From: Caldifarciminota bacterium
GTDB taxonomy: Bacteria; Hydrothermota; Tepidihabitantia; SM23-42
DNA length: 23,311 bases
Reading direction: 5' to 3'
NCBI GenBank assembly: GCA_030671005.1
Contig: DAOVAN010000009.1
Location: 1 to 23,311, forward strand
Positions 1-7,648 of the stretch are shown here, one piece after another. A model generated the notes under the pieces. The model saw only the letters and a program-made list of their open reading frames with translations. It was not told the DNA's origin and ran no database searches. The first letter of the stretch is position 1, and each line of letters starts with the position of its first letter. The position numbers were made by a program, and so were the translations under genes.

Positions 1-213
1 TACGGATTCTATCCACAGACTGCCCGAGCTGATATCAATAGCCAAGCCGTGAACGTTATATCAAACATAGACAGCCGTACATATCTTGTTCATCCAGGCT
101 ATCGGACAATACGACTATCCAACAATAAGACCATCGGACGACAAGACAATCCGACCATACGACAATCGGACTATACGACAATCGGACTATCCGACAATAA
201 GACTATACGATGA
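1..213 (+). CDS. 3' end of an unidentified gene with a repeat-encoded C-terminal tail
   Basis: Frame 1 is open from the first base to a TGA at 211-213, which overlaps the ATG of the next gene at 210 (ATGA). About 34 residues of ordinary-looking sequence (ending LVHPGY) are followed by about 36 residues encoded by the 8-bp tandem array. That tail therefore has an 8-residue period, roughly x-x-T-I-[RG]-x-[SQ]-[DN]. I do not recognise the family. Support for coding is the uninterrupted frame, the codon use before the array and the 4-base stop/start overlap, which would also explain why the next gene has no Shine-Dalgarno. A 70-codon open frame can arise by chance, and the array may have extended an older 3' end, so the call is moderate. 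Confidence 0.45.
   Translation, partial: YGFYPQTARADINSQAVNVISNIDSRTYLVHPGYRTIRLSNNKTIGRQDNPTIRQSDYTTIGLSDNKTIR
103..209 (+). repeat. Degenerate 8-bp tandem repeat array, 13 units
   Basis: Thirteen consecutive 8-bp units run from 103 to 206 with no spacer, consensus [ac][cg]GAC[at]AT. Typical units are CGGACTAT, ACGACAAT, CCGACAAT and AAGACTAT. The last three bases (207-209) abut the ATG at 210. Units 159-190 are two exact copies of a 16-bp dimer. The unit length is not a multiple of three, so a read-through frame cycles through three phases and yields an 8-residue peptide period. The array has no hairpin symmetry and no unique spacers, so it is not a CRISPR. Confidence 0.9.
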
Positions 214-605
214 GTGATATCAGAAGTATCAAGAGGATCGTCAAACAAGACACCCGCTATTCAGTAGACGCCTATGTTTTTGTGCTCGAAGCACTACACT
301 ATACCCGCAAGAGATTCGGGATTCGGGGTCATGTTACCGGGCAGCAGCTTTGTGAAGGCATCAAATGTCTTTCACTCGAGCGTTACGGTGCGATGACGAA
401 AATGGTCTTCGAACACTGGGGTATCTCGAAAACCCTAGATTTCGGTAACATCGTCATTAACATGGTGAACGAAAAAGTCCTCAGTAAAACGCCTGAAGAC
501 AAACTCCAGGATTTCGAAGACGTCTATGACTTTGATGATACATTCGTAAGGAACTATCAATTGAAGCTACACCCAAAGAAACACGGGACACGTCGTAAAG
601 AGTAA
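210..605 (+). CDS. Minf_1886 family conserved protein
   Basis: 131 residues with no signal peptide or membrane segment. The pattern of IxxIVxQDxRYxxxAYxFVLEALxYT, GHVTGQxLCEGI, a central EHWGISKTLDFGNIV block and a YDFDxxF ending matches my memory of the small Minf_1886 family found in Verrucomicrobia, Planctomycetes and several candidate phyla. Its function is unknown. The length is complete for the family, and ATG 210 places the conserved IVKQDTRY block at residues 10-17, as expected. No Shine-Dalgarno precedes the ATG. The start instead overlaps the upstream stop as ATGA, so translation probably depends on coupling to the upstream frame. The C-terminus is basic (HPKKHGTRRKE). Confidence 0.75.
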   Translation: MSDIRSIKRIVKQDTRYSVDAYVFVLEALHYTRKRFGIRGHVTGQQLCEGIKCLSLERYGAMTKMVFEHWGISKTLDFGNIVINMVNEKVLSKTPEDKLQDFEDVYDFDDTFVRNYQLKLHPKKHGTRRKE

Positions 606-655
606 GGCATCTGCCCAATCCAGCGCTACATGGCGTATTTTTCATAAATAAACCC

Positions 656-683
656 TTGACAAAATTACAATATTGAATAAAAT
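656..683 (+). promoter_or_regulatory. Promoter of the lipoprotein gene at 708
   Basis: TTGACA (656-661), 16-bp spacer, TAAAAT (678-683). Predicted transcription start is near 690, followed by AGGAGG at 698-703 and ATG at 708. Confidence 0.7.
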
Positions 684-707
684 TTACAAAAGCGAAAAGG
701 AGGAATA

Positions 708-1205
708 ATGAAGAAATTAATGGCACTTGTTTTGTTGGGGCTGATTTTCATCGCATGTGGCGACTATTCTGAAGGTGTCACTGATTTGAAACCAGATATT
801 GAAGTGGTGTTTATGAATCCAGTAGGTTGGTACACCTGTCCTGGCGATAGTGATGATCTAGCTACGATTGAAGAGATAAAATTCGTTGCCCGGAATTCGG
901 TGGATTCTTATCTGCGAGGAGTAACTTGGGAATATATCGACTCTGAAGGTACTACTTTCTATGTTGGCGACCCCTTTGCATTATTTGCCAAAATCGAAGG
1001 ATTGGTCACACCAGAAGTGGTTGACACGACAACTATCGAGAACCTATCACTGCCTTTGGCTCCGGCACGCAATCATCTAATGGCCAACAATCTTGAGGCG
1101 GCCAACGTGCATCTCCATTTCGTCGCGGAAAGTGAATACGACCCCGAAAAGAAAGATACGGCCAGTGTCTGGTTTGGTATTTACCTCGTGCCACAGGTGC
1201 AATAG
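708..1205 (+). CDS. Putative lipoprotein of unknown function
   Basis: 165 residues. The N-terminus is a lipoprotein signal: MKK, a hydrophobic stretch, and FIAC with the lipidated Cys at residue 17. The mature part is acidic, with a CPGDSDDL segment near residue 45 and a beta-rich composition. I recognise no domain. The start is firm because AGGAGG lies 4 bases before the ATG and a matching promoter lies just upstream. The gene stands alone, with its own promoter and a strong hairpin terminator 15 bases after the stop. It is presumably anchored in a membrane facing the periplasm, but its role cannot be read from the sequence. The second lipoprotein at 4332 has a similar signal but no evident similarity in the mature part. 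Confidence 0.75.
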   Translation: MKKLMALVLLGLIFIACGDYSEGVTDLKPDIEVVFMNPVGWYTCPGDSDDLATIEEIKFVARNSVDSYLRGVTWEYIDSEGTTFYVGDPFALFAKIEGLVTPEVVDTTTIENLSLPLAPARNHLMANNLEAANVHLHFVAESEYDPEKKDTASVWFGIYLVPQVQ

Positions 1206-1220
1206 AAATAAAAGAATTAA

Positions 1221-1248
1221 AAAAGGGGCCTTACCGGCCCCTTTTTTT
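1221..1248. terminator. Bidirectional intrinsic terminator
   Basis: Stem GGGGCC (1225-1230) pairs with GGCCCC (1236-1241) around a 5-base loop, followed by seven T (1242-1248) and preceded by an A run. It closes the plus lipoprotein gene. On the other strand it closes the aminotransferase gene, whose stop is at 1254-1256. Confidence 0.85.
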
Positions 1249-1253
1249 ATGCA

Positions 1254-2678
1254 CTAATCTGCGCGGAAGATTTTCTTCACAGCCTTTTCAAATATATCAA
1301 GGCCCGTATGAAGCTCTTCCTCGTTTATTACGAGAGGAGGGATAAAACGGACGGACGACTCACCCGCACCCAGCAACAGCAAACCATTCTTGAACGCCTC
1401 GTAGACTACGGCATTACGGCGATCCTTGACCGGCTCTAGGGTGACCGCATCGCCCACCAGCTCAACACCGATCATCAGTCCTTTGCCCCGCACATCACCG
1501 ATGAACTCATAGCGGTCTTTCAACTCAGAGAGCCGCTTCAGAGCGATCTTCCCAAGCCGTGCGGCGTTTTCTATCAAACCACTCTCGAGCAGTTCGATTG
1601 TCTTCAGGGCAGCAGCACAACACACCGGGTTGCCGGCAAATGTCGAGGCGTGCGAGCCAGGTTCCCAATCCATTATGCCAGCACGTGATACGCAGGCACC
1701 GAGCGGTAACCCGGATGCAATGCCTTTCGCAAGGGTGTAGATATCTGCCTTGGTGTTGAAGTGTTCAATGGCGAACATCTTGCCGGTCCTCCCCATACCA
1801 GACTGGACCTCATCATCAACGAGCAGGATATCATACTTGTTGCACAACGCCCTCAATGCAGGAAGAAACCTTGGCGGCGGTACTATGTAACCACCCTCAC
1901 CCTGTATCGATTCGACAAAAATAGCCGCTACCTCCTCAGGAGGTACAAGTTTCTTGAAGACCACATCATCGATGTAGCTAACGCACCACATATCACAGCT
2001 CGGATATTGTAGATGGAACGGACAGCGGTAGCAATAGGCATAGGAAACGTGCGTCACCCCAGACAACAATGGTGAGAAGTACCTGCGCTGTGTCACCTTG
2101 GACGCAGTCAATGACAACGCACCGAAGGTGCGTCCGTGGAATGCTCCGGTGAATGCGATATACCGCGTCCTTCTTTTGTGATATCGTGCCAATTTCATTG
2201 CACATTCAACAGCTTCAGCCCCAGAATTGCAAAAGAATACTTTCTTATTCTTTGCCCCGGGCACGATCTCTGCCAGCTTCTCAGCCAGGTTAGCCTGGTT
2301 TGGATAATAGAAATCAGTACCCGACATGTGGAGTAATTTTGTAGACTGTTCCTTTATCGACTTGACTACATCGGGATGACAATGACCAGTAGATACCACA
2401 CCAATGCCTGCCGAGAAATCGAGAAAAACATTACCGTCAACATCACTCACCCATACTCCCGTGCCCTGCTCAATCACTGCGGGATAGCTACGTGTGTACG
2501 AGGGTGAAACATATTTGTGGTCTTTGGTCAAAATGCGTTTTGCCTTTGGTCCGGGCAGGTTGGTGAGAATCGCCGGCCGTTTCCTTGATTTTGTATTCCC
2601 AGGTGAAGCTTGGCGCCTACTCTTGCGCGCGCGCTTCTTCGTCGGGTTAGTTTTAATCATTGTTTTTCTTCTCATCAT
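1254..2678 (-). CDS. Class III PLP aminotransferase (acetylornithine/GABA aminotransferase family)
   Basis: A fold-type I PLP enzyme of about 475 residues. Visible are the DVDGNVFLDFSAGIGV entry motif, FCNSGAEAVECAMKLAR for phosphate binding, FHGRTFGALS, DDEVQSGMGRTG with the cofactor Asp, and Schiff-base lysine in YTLAKGIASG (codon at 1725-1727). A Cys-rich insert, YCYRCPF ... CDMWC, is typical of the branch known from Thermococcales, whose members include ornithine aminotransferases and PLP amino-acid racemases, so substrate and even reaction class are uncertain. Start choice: the frame is open to a GTG at 2684, but ATG 2678 forms ATGATG with the TGA of the upstream dehydrogenase, so coupling favours 2678. 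A basic tail of about 40 residues (KKRARKSRRQ, KSRKRP) precedes the usual family start. ATG 2660 is a third option. Confidence 0.85.
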   Translation of the reverse strand: MMRRKTMIKTNPTKKRARKSRRQASPGNTKSRKRPAILTNLPGPKAKRILTKDHKYVSPSYTRSYPAVIEQGTGVWVSDVDGNVFLDFSAGIGVVSTGHCHPDVVKSIKEQSTKLLHMSGTDFYYPNQANLAEKLAEIVPGAKNKKVFFCNSGAEAVECAMKLARYHKRRTRYIAFTGAFHGRTFGALSLTASKVTQRRYFSPLLSGVTHVSYAYCYRCPFHLQYPSCDMWCVSYIDDVVFKKLVPPEEVAAIFVESIQGEGGYIVPPPRFLPALRALCNKYDILLVDDEVQSGMGRTGKMFAIEHFNTKADIYTLAKGIASGLPLGACVSRAGIMDWEPGSHASTFAGNPVCCAAALKTIELLESGLIENAARLGKIALKRLSELKDRYEFIGDVRGKGLMIGVELVGDAVTLEPVKDRRNAVVYEAFKNGLLLLGAGESSVRFIPPLVINEEELHTGLDIFEKAVKKIFRAD

Positions 2679-4162
2679 TGCCACGTGTCGATCTGTGCCT
2701 TCTGCAATGCGCCAGAATAATCGATGTAGACTGTCTTGATCTCGGTGAATATCTCATACGCTGTCCAGCCGCCTTCGCGATGTCCGTTCCCAGTATTCTT
2801 CATCCCACCGAAAGGCAAGTGACATTCCGCACCGATCGTTGGGGCGTTTATGTACACGATGCCGGTTTCGGCACGTTCGATTGCCTTGTGCGCGCAATTT
2901 AAATCATTGGTGTAAATGCTTGAGGAAAGCCCGTAGATCGTACCGTTCAGAATATCTATTGCCTCGGTGAAATTCTTCGCCTTGATCACTGACAATACTG
3001 GGCCGAATATTTCCTCTTGAGCGATTCTCATTGTTGGTAACACATCGATGAAGATACTGGGCTTGTAGAACCAACCTTTGGCGCATTCGCCTTCAGTATA
3101 GAACTCACCACCAGTGATCAATTTCGCGCCCTCTTTCTTCCCTATTTCAACATAAGAATGGATCGACTCGCGCTGAGATTCACTAACCGTTGGCCCAACA
3201 TCTACGTCTTCGTTCAAACCATTTCCCAGCTTCAGTTTCTCGGTGCGCGCCTTGAGCATCTCGACGAATTTATCATACACCTGTTCTTCAACGATCAGCC
3301 GCGAAGTAGCCGTGCAGCGCTGACCAGTGGTACCAAAAGCGCCCCAGACCGCGCCTTCGAGGGCGAGTTCCAAGTCCGCATCCTTCAGTACGACCTGGCC
3401 GTTCTTACCACCCAATTCCAGTGAACACCTTTTCAACGTCTTACCGCATACCTCGCCGATGCGACTGCCGATATCCGATGACCCGGTAAATGATATACCT
3501 GCAATATCTGAATGGTTCAGCAACCCTTCACCGATCTCGCTTCCTCCGCCGTAAACGACATTCAGCACACCATCGGGTAAGCCAGCTTCGTGCAAGATCT
3601 GGGCTAGTTCACCAACACACGCGGGCGTATAGGTCGCAGGCTTTATGATCGCAGTGTTTCCACTCAACAAGCAAGGAAAAATCTTCCAAGAAGGAATGGC
3701 AATCGGAAAATTCCATGGTGTAATCAAGCCCCAGACACCTATCGGGTCACGCATCGTCATACACGATTTGTTAGGCAACTCTGAGGGTAGCGTGTAGCCA
3801 AAGTACTTCCTGCCTTCTATCCCGGCATACAATGCCGTATCAATACCTTCCTGCATGTCGCCTCTGGCTTCCTTTATGACCTTACCCATTTCTCGGGTCA
3901 TGATCTGCGCCACGTGTTCCTTCTTTTCGATCATTATCTCGGCTACCCGCCTCATTATCTCTGAACGCTTGGGCCAAGGTACTGCGCGCCACTTTTTATA
4001 CGCCTTCTTGGCGGCGGCAATCGCCAGATTCAAGTCCTCGACATTAGATTTCGGGAAGACACCCACTACTTCATCCCAGTTCGCTGGATTCCGGTTCTCA
4101 AAGGTGCGCCCTGATTTGGAGTCCATCAATTTTCCGTTAATCAAGTTCTGATATTTCTTCAC
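2675..4162 (-). CDS. NAD(P)-dependent aldehyde dehydrogenase, semialdehyde-dehydrogenase type
   Basis: 495 residues, the normal length for the ALDH superfamily. Motifs in order: ITPWNFPIAIPSWKIFPCLLSG with the catalytic Asn and the cofactor-binding IIKPA, FTGSSDIGSRI, LELGGKNG with the general-base Glu, nucleophile Cys283 in GQRCTATSR, EEIFGPVLSVI, and a C-terminal LPFGGMKNTGNGHREGG. The last motif resembles ALDH7-like aminoadipate or ketoglutarate semialdehyde dehydrogenases. The start is GTG with AGGAGG 5 bases upstream. It is first in a two-gene operon with the aminotransferase, which it overlaps. The likely joint role is transamination of an omega-amino acid (lysine, GABA or similar) followed by oxidation of the semialdehyde; the exact substrate is inference. 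Transcription starts from the minus promoter at 4250-4277. Confidence 0.88.
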   Translation of the reverse strand: MKKYQNLINGKLMDSKSGRTFENRNPANWDEVVGVFPKSNVEDLNLAIAAAKKAYKKWRAVPWPKRSEIMRRVAEIMIEKKEHVAQIMTREMGKVIKEARGDMQEGIDTALYAGIEGRKYFGYTLPSELPNKSCMTMRDPIGVWGLITPWNFPIAIPSWKIFPCLLSGNTAIIKPATYTPACVGELAQILHEAGLPDGVLNVVYGGGSEIGEGLLNHSDIAGISFTGSSDIGSRIGEVCGKTLKRCSLELGGKNGQVVLKDADLELALEGAVWGAFGTTGQRCTATSRLIVEEQVYDKFVEMLKARTEKLKLGNGLNEDVDVGPTVSESQRESIHSYVEIGKKEGAKLITGGEFYTEGECAKGWFYKPSIFIDVLPTMRIAQEEIFGPVLSVIKAKNFTEAIDILNGTIYGLSSSIYTNDLNCAHKAIERAETGIVYINAPTIGAECHLPFGGMKNTGNGHREGGWTAYEIFTEIKTVYIDYSGALQKAQIDTWQ

Positions 4163-4249
4163 AATACCTCCTCTTTTTCAACTTGGCTAAAAATGTAGTG
4201 CCAAAAAAATGAATAGAAATCTGTTACAAGGGAACAACAAACCCTCTGT

Positions 4250-4277
4250 ATTATATCCAAAATCGCTAAAAAGTCAA
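4250..4277 (-). promoter_or_regulatory. Promoter of the dehydrogenase/aminotransferase operon
   Basis: On the minus strand TTGACT (4277-4272), 16-bp spacer, TATAAT (4255-4250). Predicted leader of about 80 nt to the GTG at 4162. It contains a weak hairpin TTGGC/GCCAA (4183-4204) but no riboswitch that I recognise. Confidence 0.75.
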
Positions 4278-4282
4278 CTCCC

Positions 4283-4310
4283 TTGACATTGCTATTGTTC
4301 TGACTATAAT
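4283..4310 (+). promoter_or_regulatory. Promoter of the lipoprotein gene at 4332
   Basis: TTGACA (4283-4288), 16-bp spacer, TATAAT (4305-4310), a perfect consensus. The two -35 boxes of this divergent pair are only 5 bp apart, so RNA polymerases at the two promoters would interfere. Confidence 0.85.
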
Positions 4311-4331
4311 AGCCGGTTTACGAAAGGAGAC

Positions 4332-4958
4332 ATGATGAAAAAATTGATATGGCTATTGCCTGTTGTTGCTCTAATAATCAGCTGCGGCGGCGAGGACGGA
4401 GACGATTATTACCCGGTTGCAGTCGGCAATCAATGGGAATACAGCATCGTCAATACACTGAATGTCACTGCCTTCACTGACACGACATTCTCATATACCG
4501 GAACCTCAACCACCACGATCACCGGACAGGCAATCTTCAACAACATTGAAGCGTTTGAACTGGTCACGATCACAATATGGGACGATACGGTTGCGATGAC
4601 CAATTCGACCGACACAAGCTACGTTCAAGCAACCAATGACTATGTCCTTATCTATGAAGACCTCACGGATACCGAACCCGATACCAGCCTTGTTTTTCCT
4701 CTGGAAACAGGCAATACCTGGATCGTGCGCATCGATTCCACTGACACGCTAACCGCTGAAGTGCTTGGTCAGGAAACTATTACAGTTCCGGCTGGTGCAT
4801 TCGCGGATTGCTGGACAGTGGAGTATACGTATAACGGCTGGACTGAGCAAAGCTGGTTGGCTCTCGATGTCGGCATTGTGAGAGATTCAATGATTACAGA
4901 TGTTCAAAACGGAACCAGTCTATTTGACAAGGAATTGTTAAACGCTAATATCCAGTAA
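4332..4958 (+). CDS. Putative lipoprotein of unknown function
   Basis: 208 residues. Lipoprotein signal MMKKLIWLLPVVALIISC with the lipidated Cys at residue 18, then an acidic linker (GGEDGDD). The YYPVAVGNQWEYS motif that follows is typical of secreted beta-rich proteins with a Y-[FY]-P-x-x-x-G-N-x-W-x-Y start. The mature part is Thr/Asp rich and contains LETGNTWIV and VPAGAFADCWTVEY, again common in such periplasmic proteins of unknown function. AGGAG at 4325-4329 is better spaced (5 bases) for the second ATG at 4335, so the true product may lack the first Met. It is monocistronic, between a consensus promoter and a terminator. No enzymatic motif is visible. Confidence 0.78.
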   Translation: MMKKLIWLLPVVALIISCGGEDGDDYYPVAVGNQWEYSIVNTLNVTAFTDTTFSYTGTSTTTITGQAIFNNIEAFELVTITIWDDTVAMTNSTDTSYVQATNDYVLIYEDLTDTEPDTSLVFPLETGNTWIVRIDSTDTLTAEVLGQETITVPAGAFADCWTVEYTYNGWTEQSWLALDVGIVRDSMITDVQNGTSLFDKELLNANIQ

Positions 4959-4968
4959 GATAACTCTT

Positions 4969-5002
4969 TAAAAAAAGGGCTGCATTATGCAGCCCTTTTT
5001 TT
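4969..5002. terminator. Bidirectional intrinsic terminator
   Basis: Stem GGGCTGCA (4977-4984) pairs with TGCAGCCC (4988-4995) around a TTA loop, flanked by an A run on the left and seven T on the right (4996-5002). It lies between two convergent genes (stops at 4958 and 5047) and can serve both. Confidence 0.88.
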
Positions 5003-5046
5003 ATAGCTTCATGGTCGGTGATTACCCAAAATGAAAAGGCTGTTCG

Positions 5047-6453
5047 TCATTCAGCCGTGAACGCCTTTGTGACATTCTTCAGGTCGTCTTTGGTAAAACC
5101 TCTTATCGCGTAGAGTATAACAGTGTACAAAAGCAAACCCGCGATTATCGACGCAATAACACTCCATTGCCCAAGTACATGCAGCCCGACCGCCATTACG
5201 AAAGCAGCGATGAATGGTTTCACCATATGACGTAAGCTCCTGAACAAGACGAATTTCTTCAGCTCTCTATTCATCAGTATGATACTTATAGTTTCCGCTA
5301 TAAGAAGAGCCCAGGCTGCACCCACGCTGCCTGACTCCATTCCCAGAATTATTATTAAAACTGCACTCATCACCGCCGTTATTGTAATAATCTTGAAGAA
5401 ACGTCTCTCCTGATCAATGGCGATGAGACCATATCCGAAAATGGTGTTAATTGGTGCCATCATAAAATACAAGAGAAGAATCCTGAATACACCAACTGCC
5501 TCGTGAAATGCACGGCCATAAATGAGATCGATAATCCTTGGGCCGAGCACCAATCCACCCAGGGTCAACGGTATCGTGAGGGCGAACAACATTCGTGTCA
5601 GGAACGCAAAATTGCTCTTCAGTTTTTCTGGATTCTTGGCAAATTGCTTGGCAAGAACCGGGAAAAATACATAGTAAAAAACTCTTTCTATTATCAATAG
5701 CATGAAGACGATCTTGTAGCCAGCACTGTAGATGCCAACTTCATAGTTCGTATGAAATATGCCCAACACAATAGGCGGCAGGCTTATCGTAACCTGGTTA
5801 AAGATGATTGCCAGACCCACAGGAATCGCCGCAATCAATATCGCGCGCCAATGAGCAATAGAGAAACGGGGTTTCAGGTATCCGTTCTTCTTGAAATAAA
5901 AAGCGAGCAAGAAAACGGCCGAGACTACATAACCGAGTGCAAAAGCAAGCGGCACTACCGCAATTTCCTCAGCACTCTTCAAGAACACCAACAATATGAT
6001 GAGGTAGACACCGTACTGAAGAATACGCCCCATACCAATAAATTCCATCTCTTCCCTACCCTGGAACACGAACTCCAACAGGACCGCAAACGGGAAAAGA
6101 GTGAGCGCGTAGATGATGATAATTTGTTTTGTGACGCCATCTCCAGGAATGAATCTCACGCCGATAAACAATATTGAAAAAATAATAATGGCAAGCACTA
6201 TTCGCAAACCAATCACCCCTTCGATGAAGCGACGGTCTTGTGGAGTCTTCGCCACCTCACGCGCACCAATGACCGTAAGACCAGGATTTGCGAACAAGAG
6301 CGCATAGCTTACGAACGCCAGGCCGTAGCTTATCAATCCAAAGCCCTCGACCGCGAGCAAGCGTGCAATGTAGACTGTCGCCGCGAAGCCGATGACACGC
6401 GTCAAGCCATCACTGACAAACAGTGAAAGGAAATTCCTCGATATTCTTCTCAC
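5047..6453 (-). CDS. Polysaccharide biosynthesis flippase (MOP/Wzx-like)
   Basis: 468 residues with about 12 to 14 hydrophobic segments, starting with RNFLSLFVSDGLTRVIGFAATVYIARLLAVEGFGLISYGLAF. That start is characteristic of oligosaccharide flippases in the MOP exporter superfamily. GREEMEF near residue 130 and NQVTISLPPIVLG near residue 220 also fit. Known members move lipid-linked sugar repeat units across the inner membrane; the substrate here cannot be inferred because no glycosyltransferases adjoin it. The start is GTG at 6453, the first start in frame and at the normal family N-terminus. It has no Shine-Dalgarno, and a promoter -10 lies only 10 bp upstream, so the transcript is probably leaderless or nearly so. 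Confidence 0.85.
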   Translation of the reverse strand: MRRISRNFLSLFVSDGLTRVIGFAATVYIARLLAVEGFGLISYGLAFVSYALLFANPGLTVIGAREVAKTPQDRRFIEGVIGLRIVLAIIIFSILFIGVRFIPGDGVTKQIIIIYALTLFPFAVLLEFVFQGREEMEFIGMGRILQYGVYLIILLVFLKSAEEIAVVPLAFALGYVVSAVFLLAFYFKKNGYLKPRFSIAHWRAILIAAIPVGLAIIFNQVTISLPPIVLGIFHTNYEVGIYSAGYKIVFMLLIIERVFYYVFFPVLAKQFAKNPEKLKSNFAFLTRMLFALTIPLTLGGLVLGPRIIDLIYGRAFHEAVGVFRILLLYFMMAPINTIFGYGLIAIDQERRFFKIITITAVMSAVLIIILGMESGSVGAAWALLIAETISIILMNRELKKFVLFRSLRHMVKPFIAAFVMAVGLHVLGQWSVIASIIAGLLLYTVILYAIRGFTKDDLKNVTKAFTAE

Positions 6454-6463
6454 ATATGAAGTC

Positions 6464-6491
6464 AGTATATCTTAAACGCAAAAATAATCAA
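6464..6491 (-). promoter_or_regulatory. Promoter of the flippase gene, near-leaderless geometry
   Basis: On the minus strand TTGATT (6491-6486), 16-bp spacer, TATACT (6469-6464). The GTG start begins 10 bp after the -10 box, so the predicted leader is 0 to 4 nt. Confidence 0.55.
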
Positions 6492-6576
6492 TGGGGACAG
6501 GCTCCGTCTACGACGAGAGTAAACATACACTTTTACACTTTTATGCTGCGTGCTGCAGCAAGGGGCATTGCACAGT

Positions 6577-7614
6577 TTACCGTATAAGATGAATGTTGCC
6601 GAGGTGCGTGTTCACGATACCGTGGGCTCTTGCAACATCCAAAGCCATTTCACCCTGTTCACGTGATGTACACGCCATATCATTGAAAAGGAAATGCGGA
6701 TAGAATCCAAGGAAAGACCACGGTATGTCTTTATTGATCGAACTGATGAACCTGGCCATTGACCTTATTTCATACTCGTCAATATACCCCGGTACCAAGA
6801 GTGTGCTCACAATGAGAATTGGTGGTTTCTCTCTTTTCCCCATATATTGAGCGACCAACTCAATATTCTTCTTGGTATGCTCATTCGATGTACCACAAAG
6901 CGCAATGTTCTGGTTTTCACTGAAAGTCTTGAAATCAATCTTAATGCAGCCGTCGCTCGCCAGTGCGCAATCTGCCCATTTTTTCATATATTTCGGAGCT
7001 ATCGACCCATTCGTTTCCCAGCAAATCCTACGTTTTTTCGTTTTCTCCTGTAATCGTTTCGCAACTTCCAGGCTATGCATTGCAAACGGCGTCGGGTCAC
7101 CGCCAAAAAAACAGATACAACCAGTGGAGGAACCTGCCGCATTAACCATCTCTTCGGTCGATGCCTTATTCTTCCGATCCCGGTAATGCCAATTCTGACA
7201 GAACAGACAATTGAATGTGCATGCCTCATAGAAGACGGCCAGATTCTTATAGCCATGATTCGTGTGCCCATCACAGACCCAATCGGCCACACAGTTTGTC
7301 GGCAGCGGGTCATGATACCAGTCGGCATATGCCCAATTCTCATCTGGTCCAGAGATCCTTCCATTAATGTTCTGACGCACACCACAATACCCACATTCGC
7401 CAGCTGTAATGCTACATTTGTTGACACACAACTGGCAACGTGTTCCGGAATCGTCATGTGGAATTTTCTCGGGCAGCCCGTATGTTTGTCTTGTCCGGGC
7501 ATGAATCTCGAAGACATGCGCACTTATTTCGCCAAATCTGTTCCGTATGCAATCCGGACAATACGGCATCGTCTTTGAGATTGGCACCTCGTTTTCACAC
7601 AACTGACAATGCAT
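6577..7614 (-). CDS. Radical SAM enzyme with N-terminal metal-binding cysteine clusters (PFL-activating-enzyme/AmmeMemoRadiSam-like)
   Basis: 345 residues. The radical SAM [4Fe-4S] site is Cys132-x3-Cys136-x2-Cys139 in ACTFNCLFCQNW. FFGGDPTPF near residue 170 corresponds to the SAM-binding GGE-like segment. Upstream are two cysteine clusters: a zinc-ribbon-like C3-x2-C6 ... C19-x2-C22 at the extreme N-terminus, and C60-x2-C63-x3-C67 ... C74-x2-C77 followed by GVR. The second cluster is typical of radical SAM proteins annotated as pyruvate-formate-lyase activating enzyme homologs or the AmmeMemoRadiSam radical SAM component. Neither partner (MEMO or AMMECR1 protein) lies in this window, so the substrate is unknown. 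ATG 7614 has no Shine-Dalgarno and lies 5 bp after a TATACT -10 box, which predicts a leaderless mRNA. Confidence 0.8.
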   Translation of the reverse strand: MHCQLCENEVPISKTMPYCPDCIRNRFGEISAHVFEIHARTRQTYGLPEKIPHDDSGTRCQLCVNKCSITAGECGYCGVRQNINGRISGPDENWAYADWYHDPLPTNCVADWVCDGHTNHGYKNLAVFYEACTFNCLFCQNWHYRDRKNKASTEEMVNAAGSSTGCICFFGGDPTPFAMHSLEVAKRLQEKTKKRRICWETNGSIAPKYMKKWADCALASDGCIKIDFKTFSENQNIALCGTSNEHTKKNIELVAQYMGKREKPPILIVSTLLVPGYIDEYEIRSMARFISSINKDIPWSFLGFYPHFLFNDMACTSREQGEMALDVARAHGIVNTHLGNIHLIR

Positions 7615-7619
7615 TGCAA

Positions 7620-7648
7620 AGTATAGCAGTGAAAGAAATGCACGTCAA
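7620..7648 (-). promoter_or_regulatory. Promoter giving a leaderless radical SAM transcript
   Basis: On the minus strand TTGACG (7648-7643), 17-bp spacer, TATACT (7625-7620), then 5 bases and the ATG at 7614. Transcription should begin at or within a base or two of the start codon. Confidence 0.6.

Noticed and set aside
103..209. CRISPR array or integration-type repeat
   Set aside because: The 8-bp units are contiguous without unique spacers and no cas gene is near.
4163..4249. Riboswitch in the 80-nt leader of the dehydrogenase operon
   Set aside because: Only two weak 4 to 5 bp stems; no recognisable aptamer core.
6493..6506. TGGGGACAGGCTCC as a remnant of the same mobile element as at 23009
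   Set aside because: Only a short partial resemblance to the 18-bp end and no matching partner repeat nearby.
6999..7523. 174-residue reading frame inside the radical SAM gene
   Set aside because: It is in another frame of a gene with clear motifs, and its composition is atypical (rich in Arg, Cys and Met).
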